DNA of 64,000 bases, from contig NZ_FZPA01000010.1 of the NCBI RefSeq assembly GCF_900188185.1, positions 62,001-126,000 on the forward strand, read 5' to 3'. Made by a program: the position numbers and the translations under genes. The DNA comes from Sphingopyxis indica. Its GTDB lineage: Bacteria; Pseudomonadota; Alphaproteobacteria; Sphingomonadales; Sphingomonadaceae. Positions 42,065 through 52,450 of the stretch are shown one piece after another. The notes below the pieces were generated by a model. The model did no database searches, was not told the DNA's origin, and worked only from the letters and a program-made list of their open reading frames with translations. Within the stretch, counting starts at the first letter, position 1. Each line of letters begins with the position of its first letter.

Positions 42065-43794
42065 CGATCACGACATCCTTGCTGCTTGGCCTCGCCTGGA
42101 AGTCGGTGCTGGTCGCGAGCCTCGCCCTGGCGCTGCTGCGGCTTGCGCGCTCGCGCTCGGCGGCCGAGCGGTCGATGATCGCGCATGTCGGGCTCGCGGC
42201 CTTGCTCACGCTTCCCGCGGCGACGCTGCTGCTGCCCCAATGGACGCCGCTGCCCGCGGCGTGGGTCGCCGGCACGGCGCCGGCGGTTGTGGCGGCCGCG
42301 GATACGAGTGTCGCGGCGACGGTCGATGCGGCTGCGGCGTCGGCGCCGGCGGCCGGCGAGGTGGCGCGGCCGTCCCTTTGGGCGTCGCTGCCGTCGGCGT
42401 CCGAACTCGCGCCATGGGTCTATGCGCTGCCGCTCGCGCTGTTGTTTCTGACGATGCTGATCGCGGTCGTCCGGCTGTTCGCGATGCGCGGGCGCGCCGA
42501 GGTGCTGGTGCAGCCGTCGTGGCTGTCGGCGCTCGCCGAGGCGCAGCGGCGCATGGGGTTCAAGCATGGCACCGCGCTGCTCGTCAGCGACGAACTGCGC
42601 TCGCCGATCAGCTGGGGCGTGATCCGCCCGACGATCGTGCTGAGCCCGCACGCGGTGCAGGCGGTCGGCGAGGCCGAGGCGATCATCGCGCACGAGCTGG
42701 CGCATGTCGCGCGGCTCGACTGGGCGAAGCTGCTCGGCGCGCGGCTCGCCTGCGCGCTCTTCTGGTTCAATCCGCTGGTGTGGTTGCTGGCGCGCGAAAG
42801 CCACCAGCTGCGCGAGGAAGCCGCCGACGATGCAGTGCTGCTCGCCGATATTGACGGCCCCGATTATGCGAGCCTGCTCGTCGGCGCGGCGCGCCACGAC
42901 AACAAGGGGGCGCTGATCGCCGCGCATGGGGTCGCGCCGGGCAAGGACAGTCTGAAGCGGCGGATCACCCGCGTGCTCGACGCGCGGGCGAAGCGCGGGC
43001 CGGCGGGGCCGGGCTGGATCGCGCTGACGCTCGCCTTCCTCGCCGGCGTCACCTTGCCGCTCGCCGCCTTTTCGGCGACCGCCTCGCGGCCTTTGGACGA
43101 AATTCGCGAGCATGGCCCGTCCCCGGTGGCCGCGCTCGCGCCGGCGGCGGCCCGCGATGCCGCCGCCGGGCCTGCATCGGCTGCCGCTGCCGGCAAGGGC
43201 AAGCTGCCGGTCGATACGCTGGTCGGGATGAAGGCGATGGGGGTGACGCCCGACGACGTGCGCGAGATGCGCAAGGGCGGCCAGGACATCGACGCCGACA
43301 CGGCGATCGCTGCGAAGGCGGTCGGGGCGAGCCCCGCCTATCTCAACCGGATGCGCGCGGTGTTTCCCGATGCCAGCATGGACGATCTGATCGGCGCCTC
43401 GGCGATGGGGATCGACACCGGCTATGCGCGCGAGATGAAGCGCTATTTCCCCGATGTGACGATCGACGATCTGAGCGGGCTGCGCGCGGTCGGGGTGACC
43501 GGCGATTATGTCCGCGAGATGCGCAAGGCAGGAATCCGCCTCGACGACCCCGACGATGCGATCGCGCATCGCGCGGTCGGCGGCGGGCTCGATATCGCGC
43601 GGACGGTGTCGGGTGCGGTGGGCGTGGCGACCGGCGCCGCCTCGCTGGGCGTCGGCGAGGATACGGTGATCGAGATGCGCGGACCCGACGGCAGGATGAC
43701 CCGCTATTCGGTGAAGCCGCCCGCGAGCCCCGCGACGGCCGCGCCGCCCGGCCCGCCGCTGCCACCCGCGCCGCCCGAAGCGACGAACGATTGA
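42061..43794 (+). CDS. M56-family (BlaR1-type) membrane metalloprotease with C-terminal repeat domain
   Basis: The 577-residue protein has N-terminal membrane helices and the zinc protease motif HELAH at 211-215, with a glutamate near E252/E253 in LREEAADDAV. A further helix lies at about residues 318-340. The usual BlaR1 penicillin-binding sensor is missing. Instead residues about 380-490 form four repeats of around 26 residues built around AMGVTPDDVREMRKGG, AMGIDTGYAREMK and AVGVTGDYVREMRKAG. A proline-rich tail follows. The repeat also occurs in the secreted protein encoded next. It likely senses an outside signal and cleaves the BlaI-type repressor. Confidence 0.9.
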   Translation: MTITTSLLLGLAWKSVLVASLALALLRLARSRSAAERSMIAHVGLAALLTLPAATLLLPQWTPLPAAWVAGTAPAVVAAADTSVAATVDAAAASAPAAGEVARPSLWASLPSASELAPWVYALPLALLFLTMLIAVVRLFAMRGRAEVLVQPSWLSALAEAQRRMGFKHGTALLVSDELRSPISWGVIRPTIVLSPHAVQAVGEAEAIIAHELAHVARLDWAKLLGARLACALFWFNPLVWLLARESHQLREEAADDAVLLADIDGPDYASLLVGAARHDNKGALIAAHGVAPGKDSLKRRITRVLDARAKRGPAGPGWIALTLAFLAGVTLPLAAFSATASRPLDEIREHGPSPVAALAPAAARDAAAGPASAAAAGKGKLPVDTLVGMKAMGVTPDDVREMRKGGQDIDADTAIAAKAVGASPAYLNRMRAVFPDASMDDLIGASAMGIDTGYAREMKRYFPDVTIDDLSGLRAVGVTGDYVREMRKAGIRLDDPDDAIAHRAVGGGLDIARTVSGAVGVATGAASLGVGEDTVIEMRGPDGRMTRYSVKPPASPATAAPPGPPLPPAPPEATND

Positions 43795-43916
43795 CGCCGG
43801 TGCGCCCGGCCTGACCGGACGCGCCGCCACCCAAGCCTGACGAATGAACCGAAACGCCGCGCGAGGCGGCGAGCGATGGCGCTCGCCCGTGCTCCGCGGC
43901 CCCGAGGAGATATGCC

Positions 43917-44663
43917 ATGAAAGCCCTGATCGTAACCACTGGCCTGGCAATGTTGTCCGCCCTCGCCACCGCCGCGCCGATGCAGCCGGCCGGCGCGCCG
44001 CTGACGCTCACCGATATCCGCTGGGACATATTGCCGCCCGATCGCGGCGCGGGCGACGAGCCGCGGTTGCGGGTGCGCCGCGAGAATTCGAGCAGCACAT
44101 TGGCGCTCGACGGGTCGCGGCCCGAAACCGACGCCGCGAAGCAGCTGCTCGGCGGCGGCGCCGGCCCGGTTTCCTTTGCGGTCATGCACGAAGCGGGGAC
44201 GCTCGATTGCAGTGGCCGCCTGTCGCGGCGCTACGAGGGCGACGGCGATTGCCGCTTCACCTCCGATCCCGGTTTCGAGAAGGCGCTTGCGGCGCGCGGA
44301 CTGGCGCCCGAGCGGCGCCGCGACCTGCTCGCGATGCTGCTCGTCGATGCGACGATCGAGCTTGCCGACGGGCTGACTGCGGCGGGGGTGCGGCCCGAGG
44401 AGGGCGACGATCTGATTGCAGCCGCAGCGCTAAACGTGACGCCCGCCTATGTCCGCGCGTTGCGCGCGGCGCCGATGACGCTCGCGTCGATCGACGACGC
44501 GGTCGCGTGCCGCGCGCTCGGGATCGACCCCGCCTATGTCCGCGAGCTTGCGGATGCGGGCTATGACGACCTGTCGGCCGAGGACATTGTCGCGATGAAG
44601 GCGCTCGGCGTCACCGGCGACTATGCGCGGCGGATGAACGAAGCGTCGGAGGGCGGCCGGTGA
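43917..44663 (+). CDS. secreted protein with BlaR-partner repeats
   Basis: A 248-residue exported protein with a clear signal peptide (ending ATAAP). An N-terminal domain of about 110 residues contains a pair of cysteines (LDCSGRLS, GDCRFT). The C-terminal third is three repeats of the kind found in the M56 protein: LNVTPAYVRALR, LGIDPAYVREL and LGVTGDYARRM. No known family was recognised for the N-terminal half. It starts 122 bases after the protease gene with a GAGGAG ribosome site and overlaps the receptor gene by ATGA. It may be the ligand-side partner of the protease sensor. Confidence 0.8.
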   Translation: MKALIVTTGLAMLSALATAAPMQPAGAPLTLTDIRWDILPPDRGAGDEPRLRVRRENSSSTLALDGSRPETDAAKQLLGGGAGPVSFAVMHEAGTLDCSGRLSRRYEGDGDCRFTSDPGFEKALAARGLAPERRRDLLAMLLVDATIELADGLTAAGVRPEEGDDLIAAAALNVTPAYVRALRAAPMTLASIDDAVACRALGIDPAYVRELADAGYDDLSAEDIVAMKALGVTGDYARRMNEASEGGR

Positions 44664-46747
44664 AGCGAGCCGCCAGCCTGATCGCGATTGCCCTTTCGCT
44701 TTCGGCCGCTCCCCTCCTTGCCCAGGAATCGACGGGCGACGCGCCGCCGCCCTCGGACGGCGAGGCCGCGACGACGACCGGCGCGAGGGGGCAGGTCTAT
44801 GTTCCCGCCGATTTCGCGCGCTATGCGCCCAAGAACGCGCGCGACATGCTGGTGCAGGTGCCCGGCTTTTCGATCCGCGACAGCGACGAAGTGCGCGGGC
44901 TGGGGCAGGCGACGGGCAATGTGCTGTTCAATGGCGCGCGCCCTTCGACCAAGGCCGACAGCATCGACACGCTGCTGACGCGCATCCCCGCGACGGCGGT
45001 CGAGCGGATCGAGATCGTCGACGGCGCGACGCTCGATCTGCCGGGATTGTCGGGGCAGGTCGCGAATGTGGTCTTTCGCGCCGACAATTTCTCCGGCCAG
45101 TTTTCGTGGAAGCCCGAGTTCCGCCCGCACTATACCGATCCGCTTTTCACCCGCGGCGACATTTCGGTTTCGGGGCGCAAGGGCGACATCGAATATGAGG
45201 TGGGGCTGAGCAACGACAACAGCTCGCGCAGCGGCGCGGGCGGGGGCACGGTGATCACCGATGGCGCGGGGACCGTCATCGAGCGGCGCAAGGATATCTG
45301 GAACACGCATTACGACACCCCCAAGCTGTCGGGGCGGCTGACCTGGGACCCGGCGGGCGCGGCGATCGGCCATCTGGGGGCGCATTATCAGCGTGAATGG
45401 TATCATTATGACGAGGATGGCTATTGGACGTCGCCCACGGGTCCCGACCGCGTCCGCACGATCCGCACGACCGAGGATACATGGAATTACGAGCTGAGCG
45501 GCGATTTCCAGTTCGCGCTCGGCCCCGGCAAGCTGAAGCTGATCGCCTTGCGCAGCTTCAGCCACGAGCCCTATTCGCAGGAAGTGGTGCTCGCGCCCGT
45601 CGACGGCTCGCCAGCGACCGGCGACCGCTTTACGCAGGTCGGCGACGTCGGCGAGACGATCGGGCGCGGCGAATATCAGTGGAAGATGCTGGGCGGCGAC
45701 TGGCAATGGTCCGCCGAGGCGGCGTTCAACAGGCTGGGCAATGTCGCGCGGCTCTATACGCTGGACCCCGCGGGCGATTTCGTCGAGCTGCCTTTCCCCG
45801 AGGGCACCGGCGGGGTGAGCGAGGATCGCTATGAATCGCTGTTGAGCTTCGGGCGCACGCTCGCGCCGAACCTGTCGGTCCAGCTGGTCGGCGGCGCCGA
45901 ATATTCGACGCTGACCCAGACCGGCATGAACGGGCTCGAACGCAGCTTCTTCCGGCCCAAGGGATCGCTGACGCTCGCGTGGACGCCCGAGACGGGGATC
46001 GACCTGTCGCTGAAGATCAAGCGCGAGGTGCAGCAGCTCGATTTCTACGACTTTCTCGCGCGCGCCTTTCTGGGCGACGGCAACAACAACAGCGGCAACA
46101 ACGAGCTGAGGCCGCAGCAGGACTGGCGCTATGAGTTCGAGGCGAACATGTCGCTCGGCAAATGGGGGTCGACCAAGGTCCAGCTCGTCTATGTCGATGC
46201 CGAGGATTTCGTCGATATCGTGCCGGTGGCGGGCGGCGAATCGGTCGGCAATATCCCCAAGGCGTCGGCGGCGGCGGTCGTGGTGTCGGCGACGATCAAC
46301 CTCGACCCCGCCGGGCTGAAGGGAATGAAGATCGACGCGAGCGTCGATCTGGAGACATCGAGCCTGATCGACCCCTTCACGGGCGAGAAAAGGTCGTGGA
46401 GCGGATTCGAGGACCAGTCGGCCAACTTCTCGTTGCGGCACGACATTCCCGCGAGCGACTGGGCGTGGGGCGTCGCGGCCGATTACGGCCATTATCAGCC
46501 GAACTATCGCCGCAACGAAGCCAACCGGACGTGGGAAGGACCTGTTTTTGCTTCGATTTTCGTCGAGAACAAGGATGTGATGGGGCTGACGGTGCGCGCG
46601 ACCTTCGCCAATGCGATCAATGCGCGGTCGCGGCGCGAGCGGACGGTTTACGAAGGGGTGCGCGGCGCGAGTGCGGTGCTGTTCCACGAAAGCCGCGACC
46701 GGCTGATCGGGCCGATCTTCGCCTTTTCGGTGCGAGGGAAATTCTAG
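44660..46747 (+). CDS. TonB-dependent outer membrane receptor
   Basis: The 695-residue protein has a signal peptide ending LLAQ, a plug domain from about 45 to 160 (DMLVQVPGFSIRDSDEVRG, GNVLFNGARPS, VERIEIVDGA) and a beta-barrel. It ends in a phenylalanine after SVRGKF, fitting outer membrane insertion. The transported ligand is not evident. It is coupled by ATGA to the secreted repeat protein, so it belongs to the BlaI-controlled operon. A GC-rich hairpin follows. Confidence 0.93.
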   Translation: MKRAASLIAIALSLSAAPLLAQESTGDAPPPSDGEAATTTGARGQVYVPADFARYAPKNARDMLVQVPGFSIRDSDEVRGLGQATGNVLFNGARPSTKADSIDTLLTRIPATAVERIEIVDGATLDLPGLSGQVANVVFRADNFSGQFSWKPEFRPHYTDPLFTRGDISVSGRKGDIEYEVGLSNDNSSRSGAGGGTVITDGAGTVIERRKDIWNTHYDTPKLSGRLTWDPAGAAIGHLGAHYQREWYHYDEDGYWTSPTGPDRVRTIRTTEDTWNYELSGDFQFALGPGKLKLIALRSFSHEPYSQEVVLAPVDGSPATGDRFTQVGDVGETIGRGEYQWKMLGGDWQWSAEAAFNRLGNVARLYTLDPAGDFVELPFPEGTGGVSEDRYESLLSFGRTLAPNLSVQLVGGAEYSTLTQTGMNGLERSFFRPKGSLTLAWTPETGIDLSLKIKREVQQLDFYDFLARAFLGDGNNNSGNNELRPQQDWRYEFEANMSLGKWGSTKVQLVYVDAEDFVDIVPVAGGESVGNIPKASAAAVVVSATINLDPAGLKGMKIDASVDLETSSLIDPFTGEKRSWSGFEDQSANFSLRHDIPASDWAWGVAADYGHYQPNYRRNEANRTWEGPVFASIFVENKDVMGLTVRATFANAINARSRRERTVYEGVRGASAVLFHESRDRLIGPIFAFSVRGKF

Positions 46748-46778
46748 GGTCCTGACCCCAAGGGCGACGGGCGCGCAC

Positions 46779-46810
46779 GCCCCGCCGGGGCCGAAAGGCC
46801 CGGCGGGGCG
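46779..46810. terminator. GC-rich hairpin between convergent genes
   Basis: CGCCCCGCCGGGG and CCCGGCGGGGCG pair around a GAAA loop with one bulged base. No T run follows. It lies between the receptor stop and the peroxidase stop and may serve both directions. Confidence 0.6.
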
Positions 46811-46825
46811 GCGTTGACCGCCCCC

Positions 46826-48298
46826 TTAGAAGGTCAGCAGGTCGAGCAGGGTGAAGACGCCGTTCGGACCGAGCTTGTCGTCGGCGAGCGCGGGCGACCA
46901 GGCGCGGTTGCTGCCGAGCCACGCGCGGTCGTCGAGTTCGAGCAGCCCGATGATCGTTTCGGCGACGATGCGCCCGCCGACGGGGCCGAGCCCCTCGCCC
47001 TTGTCGAAAGTGCCCGGGCTCGTCTCGCGTCCGATCTCGGCGGCTTCGGTCAGGATATAGAGCCAGAGCGGCGTCGCGCCCGCCAGCGTCGCCGGCGGGC
47101 TCGCCGCGGCGGCAAGCGCCTGCGCCTTGTTCGTCACCTTGGCGATCTCGTTCGCCGGCCGGTCGCATGCGTGCGCGACATATTCGCCCGACGGCAGGCG
47201 GAAGGCCTGTCCACGCAAGAGGTTGCGCAGCGCGAGCGACTTGACGTCGCCGGCGCCGACGAAGGGCAGGTCGAGCAGGTCGGCGGCGAGCTTGGTATCG
47301 AGCTTGTCGGCGCGGTCGGTGCTGGCGCTGCCGAGATCGAGCAGCTGCGGCCATTCGACCACCGCCTTGGCGTCGCCGAGTGGGCTGAAGCCGAAGCCGA
47401 GCGTCGCGCCGAAGACGTCGAGCGCGGGCTTGCCGGCCTGGACCTGAATCCGCTGCGGGATCATCGAATGGCCGAAGCGGAAGCCCGCGACCGCGAATTC
47501 GACGGGGATGAAGGGGTCGGGCCCGGCCTCCTCTCCGAAAGGACAATCGTCGGGGCGATAGATTTTGCGGCCGCCCGCAAAAATGTCGGCGAGCAGCGGC
47601 GCGCCGACCATCGCGCGCAGAAAATCATTCACCACGACCCAGTGATAATGCCACGTCACCGTGCGGCGGCATTGCTCGAACAGATCGTGCCCCGCGAGCC
47701 CCTTGGCATGGAGCGTTTCGGCGACGCGGTTGTGGAAGCGGATGAATCCGAGCTGCATCTGCGAGATGACGCGGTTCTCGTCGTTGCGCGGATCGCCGAT
47801 GATCGCGCGGCCGTGCGCCGAGCGCGCGAGATCCTGCGCGGCAAGCGCCGTGGCGCCGGGCATGTCGGCGCCGGTGAGGATCTTGACCCCATTATATTCG
47901 CTGCCCGCGCCGCCCCCCGCGACATTGTGGTAGAGATAGGGCGAGCCGTCGGGGCCGTCGCCGTAGATGCTGTCGAGGTCGAGCGTCGGGGTGCGGAAAT
48001 TGATCGTCGCCTCGGCCGGATCGAGCCGGGCGAAGCTGCTCGTCAGGTCGAGCGTGATGTCGTGGTCGATGAACTGGCCGAAGAAGATGTGACCGACGGG
48101 AATGCCGCTCGTCTTCTTCGCCGGGCCGGTCGATTTCATCGGGCCGTTCTTGTCGGCGATCGCCGCAAGGTCGCGCGGATCGACATAGAGCGGCGGCGCG
48201 TGGGGGAACATCCGCCCGAAGCGGTCGGCGCGGTTGACGCTGTGCTCGCACAGATGGTGCAGCCCGGTGAAGTGCTTCATTCCATGATGCGTAGGCAT
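46826..48298 (-). CDS. animal-type heme peroxidase
   Basis: The 490-residue protein belongs to the peroxidase-cyclooxygenase superfamily. The distal histidine His79 is in FFGQFIDHDITLD, the calcium-type loop YGDGPDGSPYL follows, RNDENRVISQMQLGFIRFHNRV is intact, and the proximal His277 is in FRFGHSMIP. No signal peptide is visible, so it seems cytoplasmic or exported by another route. Such bacterial enzymes oxidise halides or phenols with hydrogen peroxide. A GAAGGAG site precedes the ATG. It is monocistronic and converges on the BlaI-regulated operon. Confidence 0.93.
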   Translation of the reverse strand: MPTHHGMKHFTGLHHLCEHSVNRADRFGRMFPHAPPLYVDPRDLAAIADKNGPMKSTGPAKKTSGIPVGHIFFGQFIDHDITLDLTSSFARLDPAEATINFRTPTLDLDSIYGDGPDGSPYLYHNVAGGGAGSEYNGVKILTGADMPGATALAAQDLARSAHGRAIIGDPRNDENRVISQMQLGFIRFHNRVAETLHAKGLAGHDLFEQCRRTVTWHYHWVVVNDFLRAMVGAPLLADIFAGGRKIYRPDDCPFGEEAGPDPFIPVEFAVAGFRFGHSMIPQRIQVQAGKPALDVFGATLGFGFSPLGDAKAVVEWPQLLDLGSASTDRADKLDTKLAADLLDLPFVGAGDVKSLALRNLLRGQAFRLPSGEYVAHACDRPANEIAKVTNKAQALAAAASPPATLAGATPLWLYILTEAAEIGRETSPGTFDKGEGLGPVGGRIVAETIIGLLELDDRAWLGSNRAWSPALADDKLGPNGVFTLLDLLTF

Positions 48299-48488
48299 GG
48301 CTTCTCCTTCGCCGCGGACGCTGATCCGCGGGCGGCTTGTCGGGTTGAAACGGACACAGGCGCAGCACCGGTCGGCCGCCGGCGACCGTTCGCGGGCCGG
48401 GCGGAAAGACGATGCCGATTTTTTGGCAAACCCTGGGGCGGAAAATTACGCCGCGTCCGGCGGCCCGGATAGCATCAATGCGTCATCA

Positions 48489-48508
48489 CGCTGCGGTTTG
48501 CCGCAGCG
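48489..48508. terminator. hairpin after the adenine deaminase gene
   Basis: CGCTGCGG and CCGCAGCG pair over a TTTG loop, about 50 bases past the deaminase stop, with no T-run. It may be a terminator for the minus-strand purine genes. Confidence 0.4.
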
Positions 48509-48558
48509 TTCGCACGGCTCGACAGGTTAAATTCGCCTTAGCGAAGGCGCGGCGCCCC

Positions 48559-50155
<1,597 letters not shown>

Positions 50156-50220
50156 GGGCGAGGTCTAACCGCAGGGGCGGGGGCGGGCAAGGCGGGTGGG
50201 GGCGGACGCGGTCATTCCTT

Positions 50221-50340
50221 CTCCCCTCCCGCTTGCGGGAGGGGTCGGGGGTGGGCAGCGACGGCGCAATGACCCACCCCGCTGCGGCTAGCGAGCAAGC
50301 TCGCAAGCCTCGCTGCCCCTCCCGCAAGCGGGAGGGGAGG
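50221..50340. repeat. full-length paired palindrome element (family A, copy 7)
   Basis: The 120-base unit starts CCCCTCCCGCTTGCGGGAGG and ends with the inverted CCCCTCCCGCAAGCGGGAGG type palindrome. Internal parts CCCACCCCGCTGCGGCTAGC and GCAAGCTCGCAAGCCTCGCT are matched almost exactly in copy 9 and the half copy in the tail chaperone gene. Confidence 0.9.
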
Positions 50341-50366
50341 CCAGTTGTCGTTCGATTGGATCTTTG

Positions 50367-50395
50367 ATAACCATATAGGTTATTTTCTATTGACA
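50367..50395 (+). promoter_or_regulatory. possible promoter and dyad before small terminase
   Basis: ATAACC-ATATA-GGTTAT (50367-50383) is a perfect 17-base dyad in an AT-rich spot, followed by TTGACA (50390-50395). No good -10 was found at the right distance. The TTGACA and T-rich lead-in resemble the box before the NYN gene at 52312-52346. This may be where transcription of the cluster is controlled. Confidence 0.5.
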
Positions 50396-50493
50396 TCGTA
50401 ACGCTGATATGGCACAAGCAACGCATCATGAAGAATTGCGAGTCGGGCCGGCGCCGTGGGGCGTGCGGCCCGATTGCTTTTGGAGGATGCGGG

Positions 50494-50985
50494 ATGCGGC
50501 GCACGAAGCCGAATCGCGCCGAGCGGGCGGGGCGTCCCGGCCGGGCGCAGATGGATGTCTTTCTCGACGAACTCGCTGCGAGCTCGAACGTCGCGGCCTC
50601 GGCACGCGCGGCGGGCGTTTCGGCCAACGCGATGTACCGCGAGCGGCGGCGCAACGCTGCCTTCGCCAAGCGCTGGCTCGCGGCATTGTGCGAGGGCTAT
50701 GCGCGGCTGGAGGCCGAGCTTCTGTCCGAAGCGCTGGTCACGCCGAACGGCAATGTGAAGGAGGCGACGCTGAAGTCGCGCGCGCAGAAATATCGGCTCG
50801 GCCTGTCGTTGCTTGCCGCGCATCGCGCCGCGGTGCGCGGCAATATGCCGACGCCGGCGGCGGCAGCGACGGGCGGGGCCGGGAACGCCAAGGCGCGGCT
50901 CGCGGCGAAGCTGCGCGCGATGCAGGCGCGGGTGCAGGAGGAGCGCGCGTCGGGCGCCGATGATGATGGGGACGACGGATTTTGA
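50494..50985 (+). CDS. small terminase-like protein (GTA gp1 position)
   Basis: The 163-residue product begins with a basic segment (MRRTKPNRAERAGRPGR) and a helix-turn-helix-like stretch, AASARAAGVSANAMYRERRR, typical of small terminase DNA-binding domains. A coiled helical region follows, and the end is acidic (ASGADDDGDDGF). It would bind DNA and load the large terminase. GGAGG lies 7 bases upstream of the ATG at 50494; a start 66 bases further up is less likely. The stop overlaps the large terminase start. Confidence 0.75.
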   Translation: MRRTKPNRAERAGRPGRAQMDVFLDELAASSNVAASARAAGVSANAMYRERRRNAAFAKRWLAALCEGYARLEAELLSEALVTPNGNVKEATLKSRAQKYRLGLSLLAAHRAAVRGNMPTPAAAATGGAGNAKARLAAKLRAMQARVQEERASGADDDGDDGF

Positions 50986-52292
50986 AGCGCGCGATCGATT
51001 GGGCGGAGGGACCGCCCCGGGATCTCGACGCATGGTTGCGGCGGCTGAGCGACGAACAGGCCGAGAAATGGCGGACCGACTGGGATTTCTGGCGGCGCGG
51101 CGACCAGCGGCCGCCCGCTGGCGACTGGCGCGTGTGGCTGCTCCTCGCGGGGCGCGGCTTCGGCAAGACGCGCACGGGGGCCGAATGGGTGCGCGAACTC
51201 GCCGAGACGACGCCGGGGGCGCGGATCGCGCTGGTCGCCGCGTCGCTGCACGAGGCGCGGCAGGTGATGGTCGAGGGCGAAAGCGGGCTGCTGGCGATCG
51301 CGCCGAGCTGGGCGCGCCCGGCCTATGAAAGCAGCCTGAGGCGGCTGACCTGGGCGAACGGCGCGGTGGCGACGCTGTTTTCGGCGGCCGAGCCCGAGAG
51401 CCTGCGCGGCCCCGAACATGGCGCGGCATGGTGCGACGAAATCGCCAAATGGCCGCACGGCGAGGCGGCGTGGGACAATCTGATGCTGACGATGCGGATC
51501 GGCCACGCGCCGCGCGTCGTCGCGACGACGACACCGCGCGCGGTGCCGCTGGTGCGGCGGCTGATGAAGGAAGCGGGCGTCGTTCCGACCGGCGGGGCGA
51601 CGGGCGCGAACCGGTTCAACCTGTCGGGGCCGTGGCTCGCGGCGATGCAGCGGATTTACGGCGGGACGCGGCTGGGGCGGCAGGAACTCGACGGCGCGAT
51701 GCTCGAGGATGTCGAGGGCGCGCTGTGGACGCGCGCGCTGATCGAGCGGTGCCGGGCCGGTGCCGATGCGGTCGGCAAGCCGGTGCGCGTCGTGATCGGC
51801 GTCGATCCGCCGGCGACGAGCGGCGGCGATGCGTGCGGGATCGTCGTCGCGGCGCTGCTGCGCGATCGCCGGATCGCGGTGGTCGAGGATGCGAGCGTCG
51901 CGAAGGCACCGCCGCTCGTCTGGGCGCAGGCGGTCGCCGCCGCCGCGGCGCGCTGGGGCGCCGACCGGGTGGTCGCCGAAAGCAATATGGGCGGCGAAAT
52001 GGTCGCGGGCACGCTGGCGCAGGCCGATGTGACGCTGCCGGTGCGCGCGGTCCATGCGAGCGTCGGCAAGGCGCGCCGCGCGGAGCCGGTGGCGCTGGCC
52101 TATGAGCGCGGGCAGGTGGTGCATGCGGGGGTGTTCGCGGCGCTGGAAGACCAGCTTTGCGGGTTCCAGACGGGCGGCGGCTATGCGGGTCCGGGAAGGT
52201 CGCCCGACCGCGGCGACGCGTGCGTATGGGCGCTGGCGGAGTTGCTGGAGGGGGTGCGGAAGGGACGGGAGCCGGGGGTGCGGGTGGTGTAG
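50982..52292 (+). CDS. terminase large subunit (GTA gp2 type)
   Basis: The 436-residue packaging motor has a Walker A site LAGRGFGKTRTGAE with Lys62, the Walker B pair Asp152-Glu153 in AAWCDEIAKW and a C-terminal RNase H-like nuclease (GVDPPATSGGDACG, SPDRGDACVWAL). It is in the 400-500 residue range of DNA packaging GTA enzymes. The start appears to be TTG at 50982, overlapping the previous stop as TTGA; no in-frame ATG exists before the ATPase domain. An intrinsic terminator follows the stop within 6 bases, which is unusual in the middle of such a cluster. Confidence 0.93.
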   Translation: MKRAIDWAEGPPRDLDAWLRRLSDEQAEKWRTDWDFWRRGDQRPPAGDWRVWLLLAGRGFGKTRTGAEWVRELAETTPGARIALVAASLHEARQVMVEGESGLLAIAPSWARPAYESSLRRLTWANGAVATLFSAAEPESLRGPEHGAAWCDEIAKWPHGEAAWDNLMLTMRIGHAPRVVATTTPRAVPLVRRLMKEAGVVPTGGATGANRFNLSGPWLAAMQRIYGGTRLGRQELDGAMLEDVEGALWTRALIERCRAGADAVGKPVRVVIGVDPPATSGGDACGIVVAALLRDRRIAVVEDASVAKAPPLVWAQAVAAAAARWGADRVVAESNMGGEMVAGTLAQADVTLPVRAVHASVGKARRAEPVALAYERGQVVHAGVFAALEDQLCGFQTGGGYAGPGRSPDRGDACVWALAELLEGVRKGREPGVRVV

Positions 52293-52296
52293 GAAT

Positions 52297-52317
52297 TATC
52301 CCGACGGGATATTTTTT
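52297..52317 (+). terminator. short intrinsic terminator after terL
   Basis: TATCCC-GAC-GGGATA followed by TTTTTT (52312-52317) directly after the large terminase stop. The stem has six pairs, so termination may be partial. It would limit reading from terL into the NYN gene. Confidence 0.65.
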
Positions 52318-52320
52318 CAC

Positions 52321-52346
52321 TTGACGTTAATAGGACATCTCCTATT
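52321..52346 (+). promoter_or_regulatory. promoter-like box with dyad before NYN gene
   Basis: TTGACG (52321-52326) is followed 16 bases later by TATTTC (52343-52348). A dyad AATAGG-N6-CCTATT (52329-52346) overlaps the spacer and -10 region. This could let a repressor control the NYN gene independently of the terminase genes. Confidence 0.55.
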
Positions 52347-52450
52347 TCACGCTCATCAACTTCTTCCCCGTCGGACACGCCGATAGGCCTCCGGCGGGGT
52401 TATTCATTTTGGGCCTTTGCAAATTGCAATGTTCCTGACATGTTCCGTTG

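Larger units (their letters stand above)
50156..50493. other. intergenic stretch before the GTA-like cluster
   Basis: This 338-base gap holds a family A repeat (50221-50340), a 17-base dyad and a TTGACA box (50367-50395). The AT-rich character of 50355-50400 contrasts with the surrounding GC-rich DNA. It separates the minus-strand purine genes from the plus-strand cluster. Confidence 0.75.

Noticed and set aside
46740..46825. Intrinsic terminator with strong confidence
   Set aside because: The hairpin is strong but lacks a T run, so only a tentative terminator was listed.
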